Shown here piece by piece: positions 53,638 through 62,580 of a stretch of DNA of 64,000 nt; position 1 is the first letter of the stretch, and every line of letters begins with the position of its first letter. A program made the translations under genes and the position numbers. Origin of the DNA: an uncultured Lysobacteraceae bacterium (GTDB lineage: Bacteria > Pseudomonadota > Gammaproteobacteria > Xanthomonadales > Xanthomonadaceae); the NCBI GenBank assembly GCA_902825775.1, contig CADECF010000002.1:124001-188000 (forward strand), given 5' to 3'. The notes under the pieces were generated by a model. The model was not told the DNA's origin. It saw only the letters and a program-made list of their open reading frames with translations, and did no database searches.

Positions 53638-54176
53638 GCCGGATCGTCGGCCGACCGCTCGCGCTTGCGCCTGACGTAGATCTGCTTGCGCACGCGGGCG
53701 ACGACGTCGCCCTGCGCATCGATCACATCGGCATCGAACCAGCGCAAGGCCTTGTCGCCGCCCGCGGTGGCGGCGCGCAGCTCGTCGAGCACGGCTTCGT
53801 CCAGATGGAATTCGGCGCGCACGGTGCCGCGGCCGGGCTTGACGAAATCGATTTCGGCGGCCTTGTCCCAGACCATGTACTCGCGGCCGATGCATTCCTT
53901 GACCATGATCATCCAGAACGGATCGGTCATCGCGAACAGGCTGCCGCCGAAATGGGTGCCGACGTAGTTGCGGTTCCAAGGCCGCATGCGCAGTTCGACG
54001 CGGGCGTGGCGGAAGTCGTCGTCGAATCGGACGACGCGGATGCCGGAGGCGATGAACGGCGGCCAGAAATTGAGGATGCGGCGTAGGGTGCTGGCATTCA
54101 AAGAGAGTCTCCCGATTCCGTTCGGCACCATCTCATGATCGTGCTGGAGTGATTGCTCGAGCGCCGCCGCTTTCAT
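53634..54176 (-). CDS. DUF4442 hotdog-fold thioesterase-like protein
   Basis: A 180-residue protein related to PaaI/YiiD-type thioesterases. The conserved part starts near residue 30 (LRRILNFWPPFIASGIRV). MRPWNRNYVGTHFGGSLFAM (about 64-83) is the signature, followed by MVWDKAAEIDFVKPGRGTV. An in-frame ATG at 54131 would give a 165-residue protein that fits the family's usual length better, so the start is open. The activity is unproven. Confidence 0.83.
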   Translation of the reverse strand: MKAAALEQSLQHDHEMVPNGIGRLSLNASTLRRILNFWPPFIASGIRVVRFDDDFRHARVELRMRPWNRNYVGTHFGGSLFAMTDPFWMIMVKECIGREYMVWDKAAEIDFVKPGRGTVRAEFHLDEAVLDELRAATAGGDKALRWFDADVIDAQGDVVARVRKQIYVRRKRERSADDPA

Positions 54177-54190
54177 AGAGCGGCTTATGG

Positions 54191-54349
54191 CTTTTCGTGG
54201 GAGCGGCTTCAGCCGCGAGCTTTTCGAGCCTGCAATCGGATATCAAGAACTCGCGGCTGAAGCCGCTCCCACGAAAAGCCGCCCCCACAAGCCGGCCCCT
54301 CTCCCTGGCCCTTCGGGCCTGTCCCTCTCCCGCAAGCGGGAGAGGGGAA
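54191..54349. repeat. Perfect family A inverted pair plus a family J hairpin
   Basis: CTTTTCGTGGGAGCGGCTTC begins the left arm (54191-54219), and an exact 29-base reverse complement lies at 54250-54278. CCCCTCTCCC...GGGAGAGGGG (about 54297-54350) follows, just before the CnoX-like stop. Confidence 0.92.
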
Positions 54350-54355
54350 AAGCCG

Positions 54356-55234
54356 CTAAACCAGCAACAACGAAGACATCTTGCGGCGATAGCGGCTCAC
54401 CACGTCTTCGTCTTCGATCACGCGGAACGCATCGATCAACGCTTTCTTGGGCAGGCCTTCCTGGTAAGCGCGATCGCGCCGTAGCATCTCGAGGAACTGT
54501 TCGAGACCGGCTTCCGATTGCCCGCCGACGATGCGGTGCACGCCGAGCAGATGGCGTGCGCGCAGGTCGTCGGGGTTGCTGGCCACGGCCGCTTCCAGCA
54601 CTTCCGGCGCGGGCGCGTCTTTCAGCAACGATGCGAAACCCAATCGCGCACGCGCTTTGACCGCACGGTCGTCGGTGGACAGGTTGGCGGGCAGGGCATC
54701 CAGCAGTTGTTCGGCTTCGTGCGCGCCGCCGGTCTGCAGCAGCGCCAGGGCCAGATCGAGTTTCAATTCGGCCTTGTCGGGCTCGGCTTCGATCGCTTTG
54801 CGCAGGCGCATCGTTTCGGCGTGCGGATCGATCGGCTCGGCGACCTCGGCCGGCGCTTCGGACGCATCGTTCGCGGCTGCCGGCTCGATGCCGTGATGCT
54901 TCAGGAATTCGCGCACCTGGCCTTCCGGCAATGCGCCCTGGAAGGCGTCGACCAGCTTGCCGTCTTTCACCAGGAACACCGTCGGGATCGAGCGGATCTG
55001 GAAGGCCGCGGCGATCTGCTGCTCTTGCTCGGTGTCGACCTTGGCCAGCACGAAGGCGCCGTTGAACTCGGCGGCCAGCTTCTCCAGGATCGGGCCCAGC
55101 GCCTTGCACGGCCCGCACCAGTCGGCCCAGAAATCCACCAGCACGGGGGTCTGCAGCGATTTCTGCAGGACATCGGCCTCGAAGCGCTCGGTGGTGGCGT
55201 CGAAGACATGGGGTTTGGCGACAGCGGCAGACAT
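54356..55234 (-). CDS. cnoX: Thioredoxin-TPR chaperedoxin (CnoX/YbbN)
   Basis: A 292-residue cytoplasmic protein from ATG 55234. The N-terminal thioredoxin domain (about 1-110) has the active site WADWCGPCKAL (Cys40, Cys43). The C-terminal half (about 120-290) is TPR-like, with repeats around LRKAIEAEPDKAELKLDLAL and RLGFASLLKDAPAPEVLEAA. E. coli CnoX (YbbN) protects substrates from overoxidation and hands them to GroEL; its thioredoxin site is SQHC. Here the canonical WCGPC is kept, so it may also be an active oxidoreductase. Confidence 0.9.
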   Translation of the reverse strand: MSAAVAKPHVFDATTERFEADVLQKSLQTPVLVDFWADWCGPCKALGPILEKLAAEFNGAFVLAKVDTEQEQQIAAAFQIRSIPTVFLVKDGKLVDAFQGALPEGQVREFLKHHGIEPAAANDASEAPAEVAEPIDPHAETMRLRKAIEAEPDKAELKLDLALALLQTGGAHEAEQLLDALPANLSTDDRAVKARARLGFASLLKDAPAPEVLEAAVASNPDDLRARHLLGVHRIVGGQSEAGLEQFLEMLRRDRAYQEGLPKKALIDAFRVIEDEDVVSRYRRKMSSLLLV

Positions 55235-55306
55235 GGGCGGTTCCGTAAGGCGTTCAGCCGGAGATTGTGCCAGCCGGGCCGAAATCCAACTCGATGTAAA
55301 GAACAC

Positions 55307-55346
55307 TTGACATCAGATGGCCCGTATGTAATCTGTAACTTACATA
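55307..55346 (+). promoter_or_regulatory. Promoter with overlapping inverted-repeat operator
   Basis: -35 TTGACA (55307-55312), 16-base spacer, -10 TAATCT (55329-55334). A 7-base inverted repeat TATGTAA-N8-TTACATA (55325-55346) covers the -10. The downstream XRE repressor encoded in the same operon is the likely binder, giving autorepression. Confidence 0.65.
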
Positions 55347-55364
55347 TTGTATGCCGTGGATGAC

Positions 55365-55997
55365 ATGATGTTGACCCAACGCTCGGGATTCGCCGGATTG
55401 CTCGCCATCGCCGGCCTGGCTTTGTGGCTGCTGCTGGCCGGCCCCTCGAAACTGCTCGGGATCGATACCGGCAATGCAGGCATGGCGCTGCTGATCGGCG
55501 CCGCCTGGATCTCGTTGTACGCCATCTACCGCTTGCCGCGCGGCGAGGTCGAAAAGGCCGTGTCGCCGGGCGAATGGAAGGCGTGGGTCGGCGCGGCGTT
55601 CATGGCCATCACGATCGCGTATTTCCTGGCCAAGGCGCATGTGTTCCAGGGGCCGCCGATTCCGCACAACCCGGATGCGACTGCGGTCGGGCGCAATCTG
55701 GTGATGCTGTTGATCGCCTGGGCCGTTCTGTCGGGAGTGATGGCGTCGCGTTGGAAAGGCGAAGTGGAAGAGGACGAACGCGATCGCGAGATCGCCGTGC
55801 AAGCCGGCGGCTGGGGCCGCGGCGCGCTGGTCTTCTGCATCGTCGGCATCGCGGTCATGCTGGGTTTTTCGCCGCCGGAGAAACTGGTGTGGGCCACGCA
55901 TCTGATGATCGCCAATCTGCTGATCTTCGCGCTGATGTGGGGCTGCCTGTTCGAATACGCGGCGACCGCGGCGTACTACTGGCGCGATCGCCGCTGA
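55365..55997 (+). CDS. Six-TM membrane protein of an XRE-controlled operon
   Basis: A 210-residue integral membrane protein from ATG 55365 (ATG 55368 is also possible; a TTG at 55347 lies too near the operator). Six hydrophobic segments run through it, with a central acidic cytoplasmic loop ([20 protein letters not shown]). I do not recognise a named family with certainty. The layout (multi-TM protein followed directly by a 71-residue XRE repressor) resembles widespread two-gene membrane-stress or differentiation modules of unknown role. Confidence 0.8.
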   Translation: MMLTQRSGFAGLLAIAGLALWLLLAGPSKLLGIDTGNAGMALLIGAAWISLYAIYRLPRGEVEKAVSPGEWKAWVGAAFMAITIAYFLAKAHVFQGPPIPHNPDATAVGRNLVMLLIAWAVLSGVMASRWKGEVEEDERDREIAVQAGGWGRGALVFCIVGIAVMLGFSPPEKLVWATHLMIANLLIFALMWGCLFEYAATAAYYWRDRR

Positions 55998-55998
55998 C

Positions 55999-56214
55999 AT
56001 GGCCGGCACGCCGATCGGCAACGACATCCGCCGCCTGCGTTTCGAGTGCGGCGAGATGACCCAGGAAGCGCTGGCGCAGGCCTGCGGCGTGACGCGCCAG
56101 ACCATCATTGCGCTGGAGGCCGGCAGATACGCGCCGTCGCTGGAGCTGGCGTTTCGCATCGCGCATGCGTTCGGCGTCGGCGTGGAAGACGTCTTCCGTT
56201 GGGAGCAGGCATGA
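55999..56214 (+). CDS. Small XRE-family transcriptional regulator
   Basis: A 71-residue single-domain helix-turn-helix protein. [29 protein letters not shown] (about residues 19-47) is the complete XRE/Cro helix-turn-helix, and VEDVFRWEQ is the typical C-terminal end of this small-regulator class. It starts one base after the stop of the membrane gene and overlaps the next gene (ATGA). It probably represses the operon through the inverted repeat at 55325-55346. Confidence 0.93.
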   Translation: MAGTPIGNDIRRLRFECGEMTQEALAQACGVTRQTIIALEAGRYAPSLELAFRIAHAFGVGVEDVFRWEQA

Positions 56215-56810
56215 AACAGATCTCGTCGCATGCGGGCCTGTTGGCCGCGCTGTCGTCGATCGCCGCGGCGTCGATGTTCGCGTCCGGGTGGGAGGACTAT
56301 TCGCACGCCGTGCATCCGCTCGGCCTGCTCGGCGCTTACGGCACGCCGCATGCGCTGGCGTTCAACCTGTACGGATTCGTCGTACCCGGATTGCTGGCGG
56401 CATGGCTGGGCTGGCGCCTGCGCGATGCGATGCAGGAATACGGCTGGGCAGCGCGGATCGGCGCCTGGCTGGTGTTTTTCTCGGGACTGGCTTTCGCTGC
56501 GCAAGGCGTGGCGCGGCTGGATCCGCAGGATCTCGAAGCGCTCTCCGGCCGCTTGCATGCCGCGAGTTGGATGTTGTGGTGGATCGCGTTCGTTCCTGGC
56601 GCGTCGTTGCTGGCGTTCGGGGTGGGGTCGCGTCCGGGCATGCGCTTGTTCGCAGCCGTCAGCGCCGCGGCGGCGATCGCGGTGCTGGCGTTCGCAATCT
56701 TCGCGCCGACGTGGATGCCGATCGCGATCGCGCATCGCATCGCTTTCGTCTGCTGGTTCGGCTGGCTGGTTTTCGTCGGTTATGCGCTCGCAGAGAAGCC
56801 GAGGGCGTAA
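56211..56810 (+). CDS. DUF998-like multi-TM membrane protein
   Basis: A 199-residue membrane protein with about six TMs: [56 protein letters not shown], and three more. The order of segments and the [10 protein letters not shown] and [10 protein letters not shown] blocks resemble DUF998. It is translationally coupled to the XRE regulator and completes the three-gene operon. The function is unknown. Confidence 0.75.
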   Translation: MKQISSHAGLLAALSSIAAASMFASGWEDYSHAVHPLGLLGAYGTPHALAFNLYGFVVPGLLAAWLGWRLRDAMQEYGWAARIGAWLVFFSGLAFAAQGVARLDPQDLEALSGRLHAASWMLWWIAFVPGASLLAFGVGSRPGMRLFAAVSAAAAIAVLAFAIFAPTWMPIAIAHRIAFVCWFGWLVFVGYALAEKPRA

Positions 56811-56836
56811 CACGTTTTTGAGGAATCGGCCTTTTT

Positions 56837-56915
56837 GTAGGAGCGGCTTCAGCCGCGAGCTCTTCCGCTGACGGCAATAAAAGATCAAGAGCTCGCGGCT
56901 GAAGCCGCTCCCACG
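56837..56915. repeat. Inverted family A pair
   Basis: GTAGGAGCGGCTTCAGCCGC begins the left copy (56837-56862), and the reverse complement GCTCGCGG...CTCCCAC lies at 56889-56915. It separates the XRE operon from the SemiSWEET gene. Confidence 0.9.
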
Positions 56916-56933
56916 AAAGCCGTCGCCGCAAAG

Positions 56934-57197
56934 CTACTGGGCCGCCCGCTTATTGCGCAACAGGACGAGCAGGATGGCCGCCGCCAACGCGAACGTGATC
57001 AGGTTGGACACGATCATCGGCCAGGAGCCGAGCGCCAGACCGTACCCGAACCAGAACGCCACGCCGACGGTGAATACTGCGTACATCGCCAGCGAAATGC
57101 CGCGAGTGTCGCCGCTGCGCATCGTTTTGATCGCCTGCGGCACGAACGAGAGCGTGGTCAGCGTGGCGGCGACATAGCCGAGCCATTCCAGGTTCAT
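56934..57197 (-). CDS. SemiSWEET/PQ-loop small transporter
   Basis: An 87-residue protein with three TMs, starting at ATG 57197 after a GGAGG ribosome-binding site. It begins LEWLGYVAATLTTLSFVPQA; the PQ motif (FVPQAIKTMRSGDTRGIS) is in TM1 and the following loop, and WFGYGL and SNLITFALA follow. SemiSWEETs dimerise to form a six-TM sugar uniporter. The substrate is not readable. The gene is isolated between repeats. Confidence 0.9.
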   Translation of the reverse strand: MNLEWLGYVAATLTTLSFVPQAIKTMRSGDTRGISLAMYAVFTVGVAFWFGYGLALGSWPMIVSNLITFALAAAILLVLLRNKRAAQ

Positions 57198-57226
57198 GCG
57201 TAATCCTCCGCTGATGCGAGCGTCTC

Positions 57227-57441
57227 TTGTGGGAACGGCGCTTGTAGGGGCAGCTCTAATGGCGGTTTCAACCATGAGCTTTTTTGTCATCCCGAGCGAA
57301 GCGAGGGATCTGCTTGCACGTAGGGGCCGAAAGCAGATCCCTCGCTGCGCTCGGGATGACAGCTAAAAGATCAAGAGCTAGCGGCTGAAGCCGCTCCTAA
57401 CAAAAAAGCCGGTCCTGCAAGAGCCGCTCCTACAAGCGCCG
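57227..57441. repeat. Long family D-like hairpin with flanking family A fragments
   Basis: GTCATCCCGAGCGAAGCGAG begins the left arm (57286-57315), and CTCGCTGCGCTCGGGATGAC ends the right (57331-57360), separated by a 15-base loop. Degenerate family A ends (AGCCGCTCCTA and similar) lie on both sides (about 57227-57260 and 57387-57441). Confidence 0.88.
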
Positions 57442-57453
57442 CTCATTCAGAAA

Positions 57454-58740
57454 TTATGGCGATGGCCGCTTGTACACCACGCCATCCTTCATCACGAAAT
57501 CCACTTTGGTCACGTTGGCGATATCGGCGACCGGATCGCCTGGCAGGGCGACGATGTCGGCGCGCATCCCGGATTCGATCGCGCCCTGGTCGCTGACGCC
57601 GAGCACTTCCGCAGCGCGGATCGTCGCCGCCTGCAGCGCATACGCAGCAGGCATGCCGGCTTCGACCATGTAGAGGAACTCGCGCGCGTTGTCGCCGTGC
57701 GGGCCGACGCCCATGTCGGTACCGAAAGCGATCTTCACTCCGCTCTTGTAGGCGCGTGCGGCGGTGTCCTGGATCTGCGCGCCGATCCGCATCGCCTTGG
57801 GCCGTACGATTTCCGGGTAGTAGCCGTCGATCTTGGCTTTCTCGGCGACGAAGCGGCCGGCATAGATCGTGGGCACGTACCAGGTGCCTTTCTGCTTCAT
57901 CAGCGACATGATCTCGTCGGTCATCATCGTGCCGTGCTCGATGCTGGTGACGCCGCCGAGCACTGCGCGTTTCATGCCTTCGGCGCCGTGCGCGTGCGCG
58001 GCGACCTTGTAGCCGTAGTCCTTGGCGGTGTCGACGATGGCCTTGACCTCATCCACCGTGAACTGCGGCGCGTCGCCGGACTTGGCATAGGACAGCACGC
58101 CGCCGGTAGCGGTGATCTTGATTACGTCGCTGCCGTCCTTGTAGCGCTGGCGCACGGCTTGGCGCGCGTCCTCGACCGAATTGATCACGCCTTCGGTCGG
58201 GCCCGGCGGGCCAAGCAGGTGCGATAGCTCGGAGTTGTAGCCGTTGGTGGGATCGGCATGGCCGCCGGTGGTGGCGATCGATTTGCCGGCGGCGAAGATG
58301 CGCGGGCCGCGCACCAGGCCCTGGTTGATCGCGTCGCGCAGGTGCGGGGCGACTTCGCCGCCCAGGTCGCGGACGCTGGTGAAGCCGGCCAGCAGCGTCT
58401 TTTCCGCGAAACCGACACTGCGGAAGGCGAAGTCGATGTCGTCCAGCCGGAACCCTTCCGAATAGCTCTGCGGGTTGGATTGCGAACCCAGATGCACATG
58501 CAGGTCGGTCCAGCCGGGCAGGCAGGTGCGGCCGGCGAGCACGATCGATTCGGTGCCCTCGGCCAGCTTCGCGCGGCCGGGCAGCACTTCGGCGACCTTG
58601 CCGTCGCGCACCAGGATGGTGTGCTCGCCCAGCATCCGGCCGCTGCGGCTGTCGAACAGGCGTTCGCAGTGCAGCGCGGTGTCGGCGGCCTGGGCGGGCA
58701 GGGCGGCGAGCGAAATCAGAATGGCGGCGATGGTTTTCAT
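57454..58740 (-). CDS. Exported amidohydrolase (imidazolonepropionase/Xaa-Pro dipeptidase-like)
   Basis: A 428-residue metal-dependent hydrolase from ATG 58740. A signal peptide (about 1-18, ending LPAQA) indicates export. The TIM-barrel metal motifs are [10 protein letters not shown] (HxH), [10 protein letters not shown] with the bridging Lys, [15 protein letters not shown] and the Asp in [13 protein letters not shown]. The C-terminal strands [13 protein letters not shown] close the small beta-sandwich. The family includes imidazolonepropionase-like and Xaa-Pro/ochratoxin amidases, and the substrate is not predictable. Confidence 0.9.
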   Translation of the reverse strand: MKTIAAILISLAALPAQAADTALHCERLFDSRSGRMLGEHTILVRDGKVAEVLPGRAKLAEGTESIVLAGRTCLPGWTDLHVHLGSQSNPQSYSEGFRLDDIDFAFRSVGFAEKTLLAGFTSVRDLGGEVAPHLRDAINQGLVRGPRIFAAGKSIATTGGHADPTNGYNSELSHLLGPPGPTEGVINSVEDARQAVRQRYKDGSDVIKITATGGVLSYAKSGDAPQFTVDEVKAIVDTAKDYGYKVAAHAHGAEGMKRAVLGGVTSIEHGTMMTDEIMSLMKQKGTWYVPTIYAGRFVAEKAKIDGYYPEIVRPKAMRIGAQIQDTAARAYKSGVKIAFGTDMGVGPHGDNAREFLYMVEAGMPAAYALQAATIRAAEVLGVSDQGAIESGMRADIVALPGDPVADIANVTKVDFVMKDGVVYKRPSP

Positions 58741-58781
58741 ACCGACGAGCGTAGCCGGCTCACCCGGATTGCGGTACTCCA

Positions 58782-58887
58782 GCCGTAGGGTGGGCCTTGG
58801 CCCACCATCGCCATTTCTCACGCTGGCGGCGAACCTTGGCGGCGAACCTTGCGGGATGGCAATGGTGGGCCAAGGCCCACCCTACGG
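58782..58887. repeat. Inverted family F pair with an internal 13-bp tandem
   Basis: GCCGTAGGGTGGGCCTTGGC begins the left copy (58782-58814), and GGGCCAAGGCCCACCCTACG ends the right (58855-58887). Between them GGCGGCGAACCTT is repeated twice in tandem (58825-58850). It lies upstream of leuS. Confidence 0.9.
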
Positions 58888-58964
58888 CCTCGATCTTCTG
58901 CAGGATTCGGGCGCGGTTGGCGCTTTTTGTGCGCTGCGGTAGGCTTGCCGGTCCAGTCCAGCCG

Positions 58965-61727
58965 ATGTTTCCCGTGTCGAACGCGCCCGCCCCGCAAGAC
59001 GTCCCCGCCTACCAGCCCGCCGCCGTCGAATCCGCCGCCCAGCAGTTCTGGGCCCGGACCCACGCGTTCGAAGCCAAGGAAGACACGGGCAAGCCCAAGT
59101 TCTTCTGCCTGTCGATGCTGCCGTACCCGTCCGGCGCGCTGCATATGGGCCATGTGCGCAACTACACCATCGGCGACGTGATCAGCCGCTACCAGCGCAT
59201 GACCGGCAAGAACGTGCTGCAGCCGATGGGCTGGGACGCGTTCGGCCTGCCGGCCGAGAACGCCGCGATCAAGAACAAGACCGCGCCGGCCAAGTGGACC
59301 TACGCCAACATCGACCACATGCGCGATCAGCTCAAGACGATGGGCTACGCGATCGACTGGACGCGCGAGTTCGCGACCTGTTCGCCGGACTATTACGTGC
59401 ACGAGCAGCGGATGTTCGTGCGGCTGCTGAAGAAAGGTTTGGCTTACCGCAAGAACAGCGTCGTCAATTGGGATCCGGTCGACCAGACCGTGCTGGCCAA
59501 CGAGCAGGTGATCGACGGTCGCGGCTGGCGCAGCGGCGCCGTCGTTGAGAAGCGCGAAATCCCGCAGTGGTTCCTGAAGATCACAGACTATGCGCAGGAA
59601 TTGCTCGACGGCCTGGACGCGTTGCCGGGCTGGCCGGATTCGGTCAAGACCATGCAGCGCAACTGGATCGGCCGCAGCGAAGGCCTGGAATTCGCGTTCG
59701 ACGTGGAAGGCAGCGACCAGCGCCTGAGCGTTTTCACCACGCGACCGGACACGTTGATGGGCGTGACTTTCGTGTCGATCGCGGCCGAGCATCCGTTGGC
59801 CGTGCAGGCGGCGGCGAACAATCCGGATCTGGCCGCCTTCATCGCCGATCTGAAAAAAGGCGGCGTGTCCGAGGCCGAGCTCGAAACCCAGGTCAAACGC
59901 GGCATGGACACCGGCCTGCGCGCGATCCATCCGGTCAGCGGCGAAGCGTTGCCGATCTATGTCGCCAACTTCGTGCTGATGGGTTACGGCACCGGCGCGG
60001 TGATGGCGGTGCCCGGCCACGACCAGCGCGATTGGGAATTCGCGCAGACGTACCAATTGCCGATCAGGATGGTGATCGTGCCCGACGAAGTGCGCGACGC
60101 CATCGCCGAGATTTCCGCGCATGTCGCCAACCACGACGATCCGATGCGCGCCGCGCTCGGCGAAAGCGCGGCGATCGACGTGTACGGCACGGGCGCGGCG
60201 GTGCAGGTGGTCGAGGAGTTCGAGCGCCGCATCGCCGAGGAAGCGGCTTACACCGAACGCGGCTGGCTGGTGAATTCCGGCGAGTTCGACGGCATGGATT
60301 TCCAGCAGGCGCTCGATGCGCTGGCGGCGCGCTTCGAGCGCGAAGGCCGCGGCAGCAAACGCGTCAATTACCGGCTGCGCGACTGGGGCGTGTCGCGGCA
60401 GCGTTATTGGGGTTGCCCGATCCCGGTGATCTACTGCCCGAACTGCAATGCGGTGCCGGTGCCGGAAGAACAATTGCCGGTCGTGCTGCCCGAAGACGTG
60501 GCCGACGCGTTCGCCAAGGGCGCCGTGCAATCGCCGATCAAGGCCGATCCGGAATGGCGCAAAACCACCTGCCCGCAGTGCGGCGCAGCGGCGGAGCGCG
60601 AGACCGATACCTTCGATACCTTCATGGAATCGAGCTGGTACTACGCCCGCTATACATCGCCCGGTGCCGCCGATATGGTCGATGGGCGCGCCAACCACTG
60701 GCTGCCGGTGGACCAGTACATCGGCGGCATCGAGCACGCGATCCTGCATCTGATGTATTTCCGTTTCTATCACAAATTGCTGCGCGACCAGGGTCTGGTG
60801 AACAGCGACGAACCCGCGATCAACCTGCTGACCCAGGGCATGGTGATCGCCGAAACGTTCTATCGCGACGATGCGCACGGCGGCAAGGATTGGATCAATC
60901 CGGCCGACGTCGAGATCGAGCGCGACGAGCGCGGCCGCATCGTCGGCGCCAAAGCGAAATCGGACGGCCAGCCGGTGCATATCGGCGGCACCGAGAAGAT
61001 GTCCAAGTCCAAGAACAACGGCGTCGATCCGCAGTCGATGGTCGACAAGTTCGGCGCAGACACGGTGCGCCTGTTCTCGATGTTCGCCGCACCGCCGGAC
61101 CAGTCGCTGGAATGGAACGAGGCCGGCGTGGAAGGCATGTCGCGCTTCCTCCGCCGCCTGTGGACCCAGGTCGACAAGCATGCGGGCGAGGGCGCTGCGC
61201 TCGCGTTCGATGCAGCCGTGCTCACGCCGGCGCAGAAGACCCTGCGGCGGCAACTGCACGAGGCCATCCAGAAAGTCGGCGACGATTACGGCCGCCGCCA
61301 CAGCTTCAACACGGCGATTGCGGCGGTGATGGAGCTGTTGAACCACGTTTCCAAATTCGACGACGGCACCGCTAACGGCCGCGCACTGCGCCAGCAGGCG
61401 TTCGAAGCCATCGTGCTGCTGCTCAACCCGATCACGCCGCACGCCAGCCATGCGCTGTGGCAGCGGCTGGGCCATGCCGAAACGCTGCTGGAGGACCTGC
61501 CGTTCCCGCAGGCCGATGCCGCAGCGCTCGAGCGCGATGCGGTGACGCTGGCGGTGCAGGTCAACGGCAAATTGCGCGGGACGATCGAGGTCGCCGTCGA
61601 TACGCCGCGCGAGACTATCGAAGCGCTGGCGCTGGCGGAAACCAATGTGGCGCGGTTCCTGGAAAACCAGACCGTGCGCAAGGTGATCGTGGTGCCGGGC
61701 AAGATCGTCAATATCGTCGCTTCGTAA
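58965..61727 (+). CDS. leuS: Leucyl-tRNA synthetase
   Basis: A 920-residue class Ia synthetase, longer than E. coli LeuRS (860). The start ATG 58965 (MFPVSNAP) is followed by class signatures [15 protein letters not shown] (HIGH) and [14 protein letters not shown] (KMSKS). The editing (CP1) domain includes [13 protein letters not shown] and [18 protein letters not shown]. After that, a stretch of about 40 extra residues is inserted before [16 protein letters not shown] zinc-ribbon-like CPNC...CPQC pair is present in the catalytic-core insertion. The gene is followed by a repeat pair, a GST remnant, and then lptE. Confidence 0.97.
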   Translation: MFPVSNAPAPQDVPAYQPAAVESAAQQFWARTHAFEAKEDTGKPKFFCLSMLPYPSGALHMGHVRNYTIGDVISRYQRMTGKNVLQPMGWDAFGLPAENAAIKNKTAPAKWTYANIDHMRDQLKTMGYAIDWTREFATCSPDYYVHEQRMFVRLLKKGLAYRKNSVVNWDPVDQTVLANEQVIDGRGWRSGAVVEKREIPQWFLKITDYAQELLDGLDALPGWPDSVKTMQRNWIGRSEGLEFAFDVEGSDQRLSVFTTRPDTLMGVTFVSIAAEHPLAVQAAANNPDLAAFIADLKKGGVSEAELETQVKRGMDTGLRAIHPVSGEALPIYVANFVLMGYGTGAVMAVPGHDQRDWEFAQTYQLPIRMVIVPDEVRDAIAEISAHVANHDDPMRAALGESAAIDVYGTGAAVQVVEEFERRIAEEAAYTERGWLVNSGEFDGMDFQQALDALAARFEREGRGSKRVNYRLRDWGVSRQRYWGCPIPVIYCPNCNAVPVPEEQLPVVLPEDVADAFAKGAVQSPIKADPEWRKTTCPQCGAAAERETDTFDTFMESSWYYARYTSPGAADMVDGRANHWLPVDQYIGGIEHAILHLMYFRFYHKLLRDQGLVNSDEPAINLLTQGMVIAETFYRDDAHGGKDWINPADVEIERDERGRIVGAKAKSDGQPVHIGGTEKMSKSKNNGVDPQSMVDKFGADTVRLFSMFAAPPDQSLEWNEAGVEGMSRFLRRLWTQVDKHAGEGAALAFDAAVLTPAQKTLRRQLHEAIQKVGDDYGRRHSFNTAIAAVMELLNHVSKFDDGTANGRALRQQAFEAIVLLLNPITPHASHALWQRLGHAETLLEDLPFPQADAAALERDAVTLAVQVNGKLRGTIEVAVDTPRETIEALALAETNVARFLENQTVRKVIVVPGKIVNIVAS

Positions 61728-61742
61728 TGCCATTGTGAGGGC

Positions 61743-61861
61743 GGCTTTTGCGGGAGCGGCTTTGTGGGAGCGGCTTCAGCCGCGAGCTCTTGATTTAGCA
61801 CTGCGCTGCCCGAAAAGCTCGCGGCTGAAGCCGCTCCCACAAAGTCGCTCTTGCAAAAGCC
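61743..61861. repeat. Family A inverted pair bounded by a GGCTTTTGC/GCAAAAGCC outer repeat
   Basis: Outer arms GGCTTTTGC (61743-61751) and GCAAAAGCC (61853-61861) enclose an inverted family A pair (61760-61788 and 61816-61844). The GST remnant begins at 61862, directly at the boundary. The element lies in the 61728-62066 gap between leuS and lptE, which holds no complete gene. Confidence 0.88.
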
Positions 61862-62035
61862 GCCGCGCCGACCCTCGCCGATACCGCCTGCTGCCGTTAC
61901 CTGTATTGGGCCGGCCAGGCCGCGATCGAGATCGGCCAATGGCCCGCGGTGCGCGATTGGCTGGATCGGCTCGCCGCGCTGCCCGGCTGGCGTTCGCCTG
62001 AAGCCATGTTCAGCGGCCATGAAGTGCGCTATTGA
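61862..62035 (+). pseudogene. C-terminal remnant of a glutathione S-transferase-like gene
   Basis: An open frame of 57 codons with no start of its own ends TGA 62033-62035. It encodes TLADTACCRYLYWAGQAAIE, then GQWPAVRDWLDRLAALPGWR and ...AMFSGHEVRY. This is the C-terminal helical part of a GST (TLAD..., PAV..WL.R....PG). The first ~140 residues are absent; the left edge coincides with the repeat boundary. The remnant sits just before the lptE ATG (62067). Confidence 0.78.
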
Positions 62036-62066
62036 TGCCCGCGCCGGCCTCGTCCAGACTGACGGC

Positions 62067-62579
62067 ATGATCCGGACCCCCTTCGTCGCATTCCTCGCGG
62101 TGCTGGCATTGCTGCTGACCGGCTGCGGCTTCCATTTGCGCGATGCCCTGACCTTGCCCAAAGACCTCGGCCCCGTACGCGTAGTGTCGGCCGATCCGTA
62201 CAGTCCGCTCGGCACGGCATTGGCACAGGCCCTGTCGCGCATCGGCGCTACGCCGGCTTCGCCCGACGCCACCGAAGGCGTGGCCACGCTCGAGGTGATT
62301 TCCGAACGCTGGGGCAGCACGCCGATCGCGATCGACCAATTCGGCCGCGCGCAGGAATTCTCGCTGCGCTACGCGGTAGTGTTCGGTTTGCGCAAAGCCG
62401 ACGGCACCGACGTATTGCCGCGACAGACGCTGGAATTGTCGCGCGACTACATTTCCAACCCGGTCAATCCCACCGGTGCGGAGAGCGAGCAGGACTTGCT
62501 CGCCCGCGAGTTGCGGCGCGAAATGGTCGCCAGCATCCTGCGCCGCATCGACGCGGCGGAACAGGTGCCGCAATCCTGA
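62067..62579 (+). CDS. lptE: LPS-assembly lipoprotein LptE
   Basis: A 170-residue lipoprotein that plugs and assembles LptD, the outer-membrane LPS translocon. The lipobox LLTGCGFHLRDAL gives a lipidated Cys near residue 19. The CGFHLR start is the family hallmark. The rest (LRYAVVFGL, SRDYISNPVNPTGAESEQDL and ELRREMVASILRRID) matches the LptE alpha/beta fold. It is one base before holA, the usual operon. Confidence 0.92.
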   Translation: MIRTPFVAFLAVLALLLTGCGFHLRDALTLPKDLGPVRVVSADPYSPLGTALAQALSRIGATPASPDATEGVATLEVISERWGSTPIAIDQFGRAQEFSLRYAVVFGLRKADGTDVLPRQTLELSRDYISNPVNPTGAESEQDLLARELRREMVASILRRIDAAEQVPQS

Positions 62580-62580
62580 T

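Noticed and set aside
58818-61733. A 971-codon minus-strand open frame opposite leuS
   Set aside because: Same reason: leuS is certain on the + strand and the antisense product has no recognisable features.
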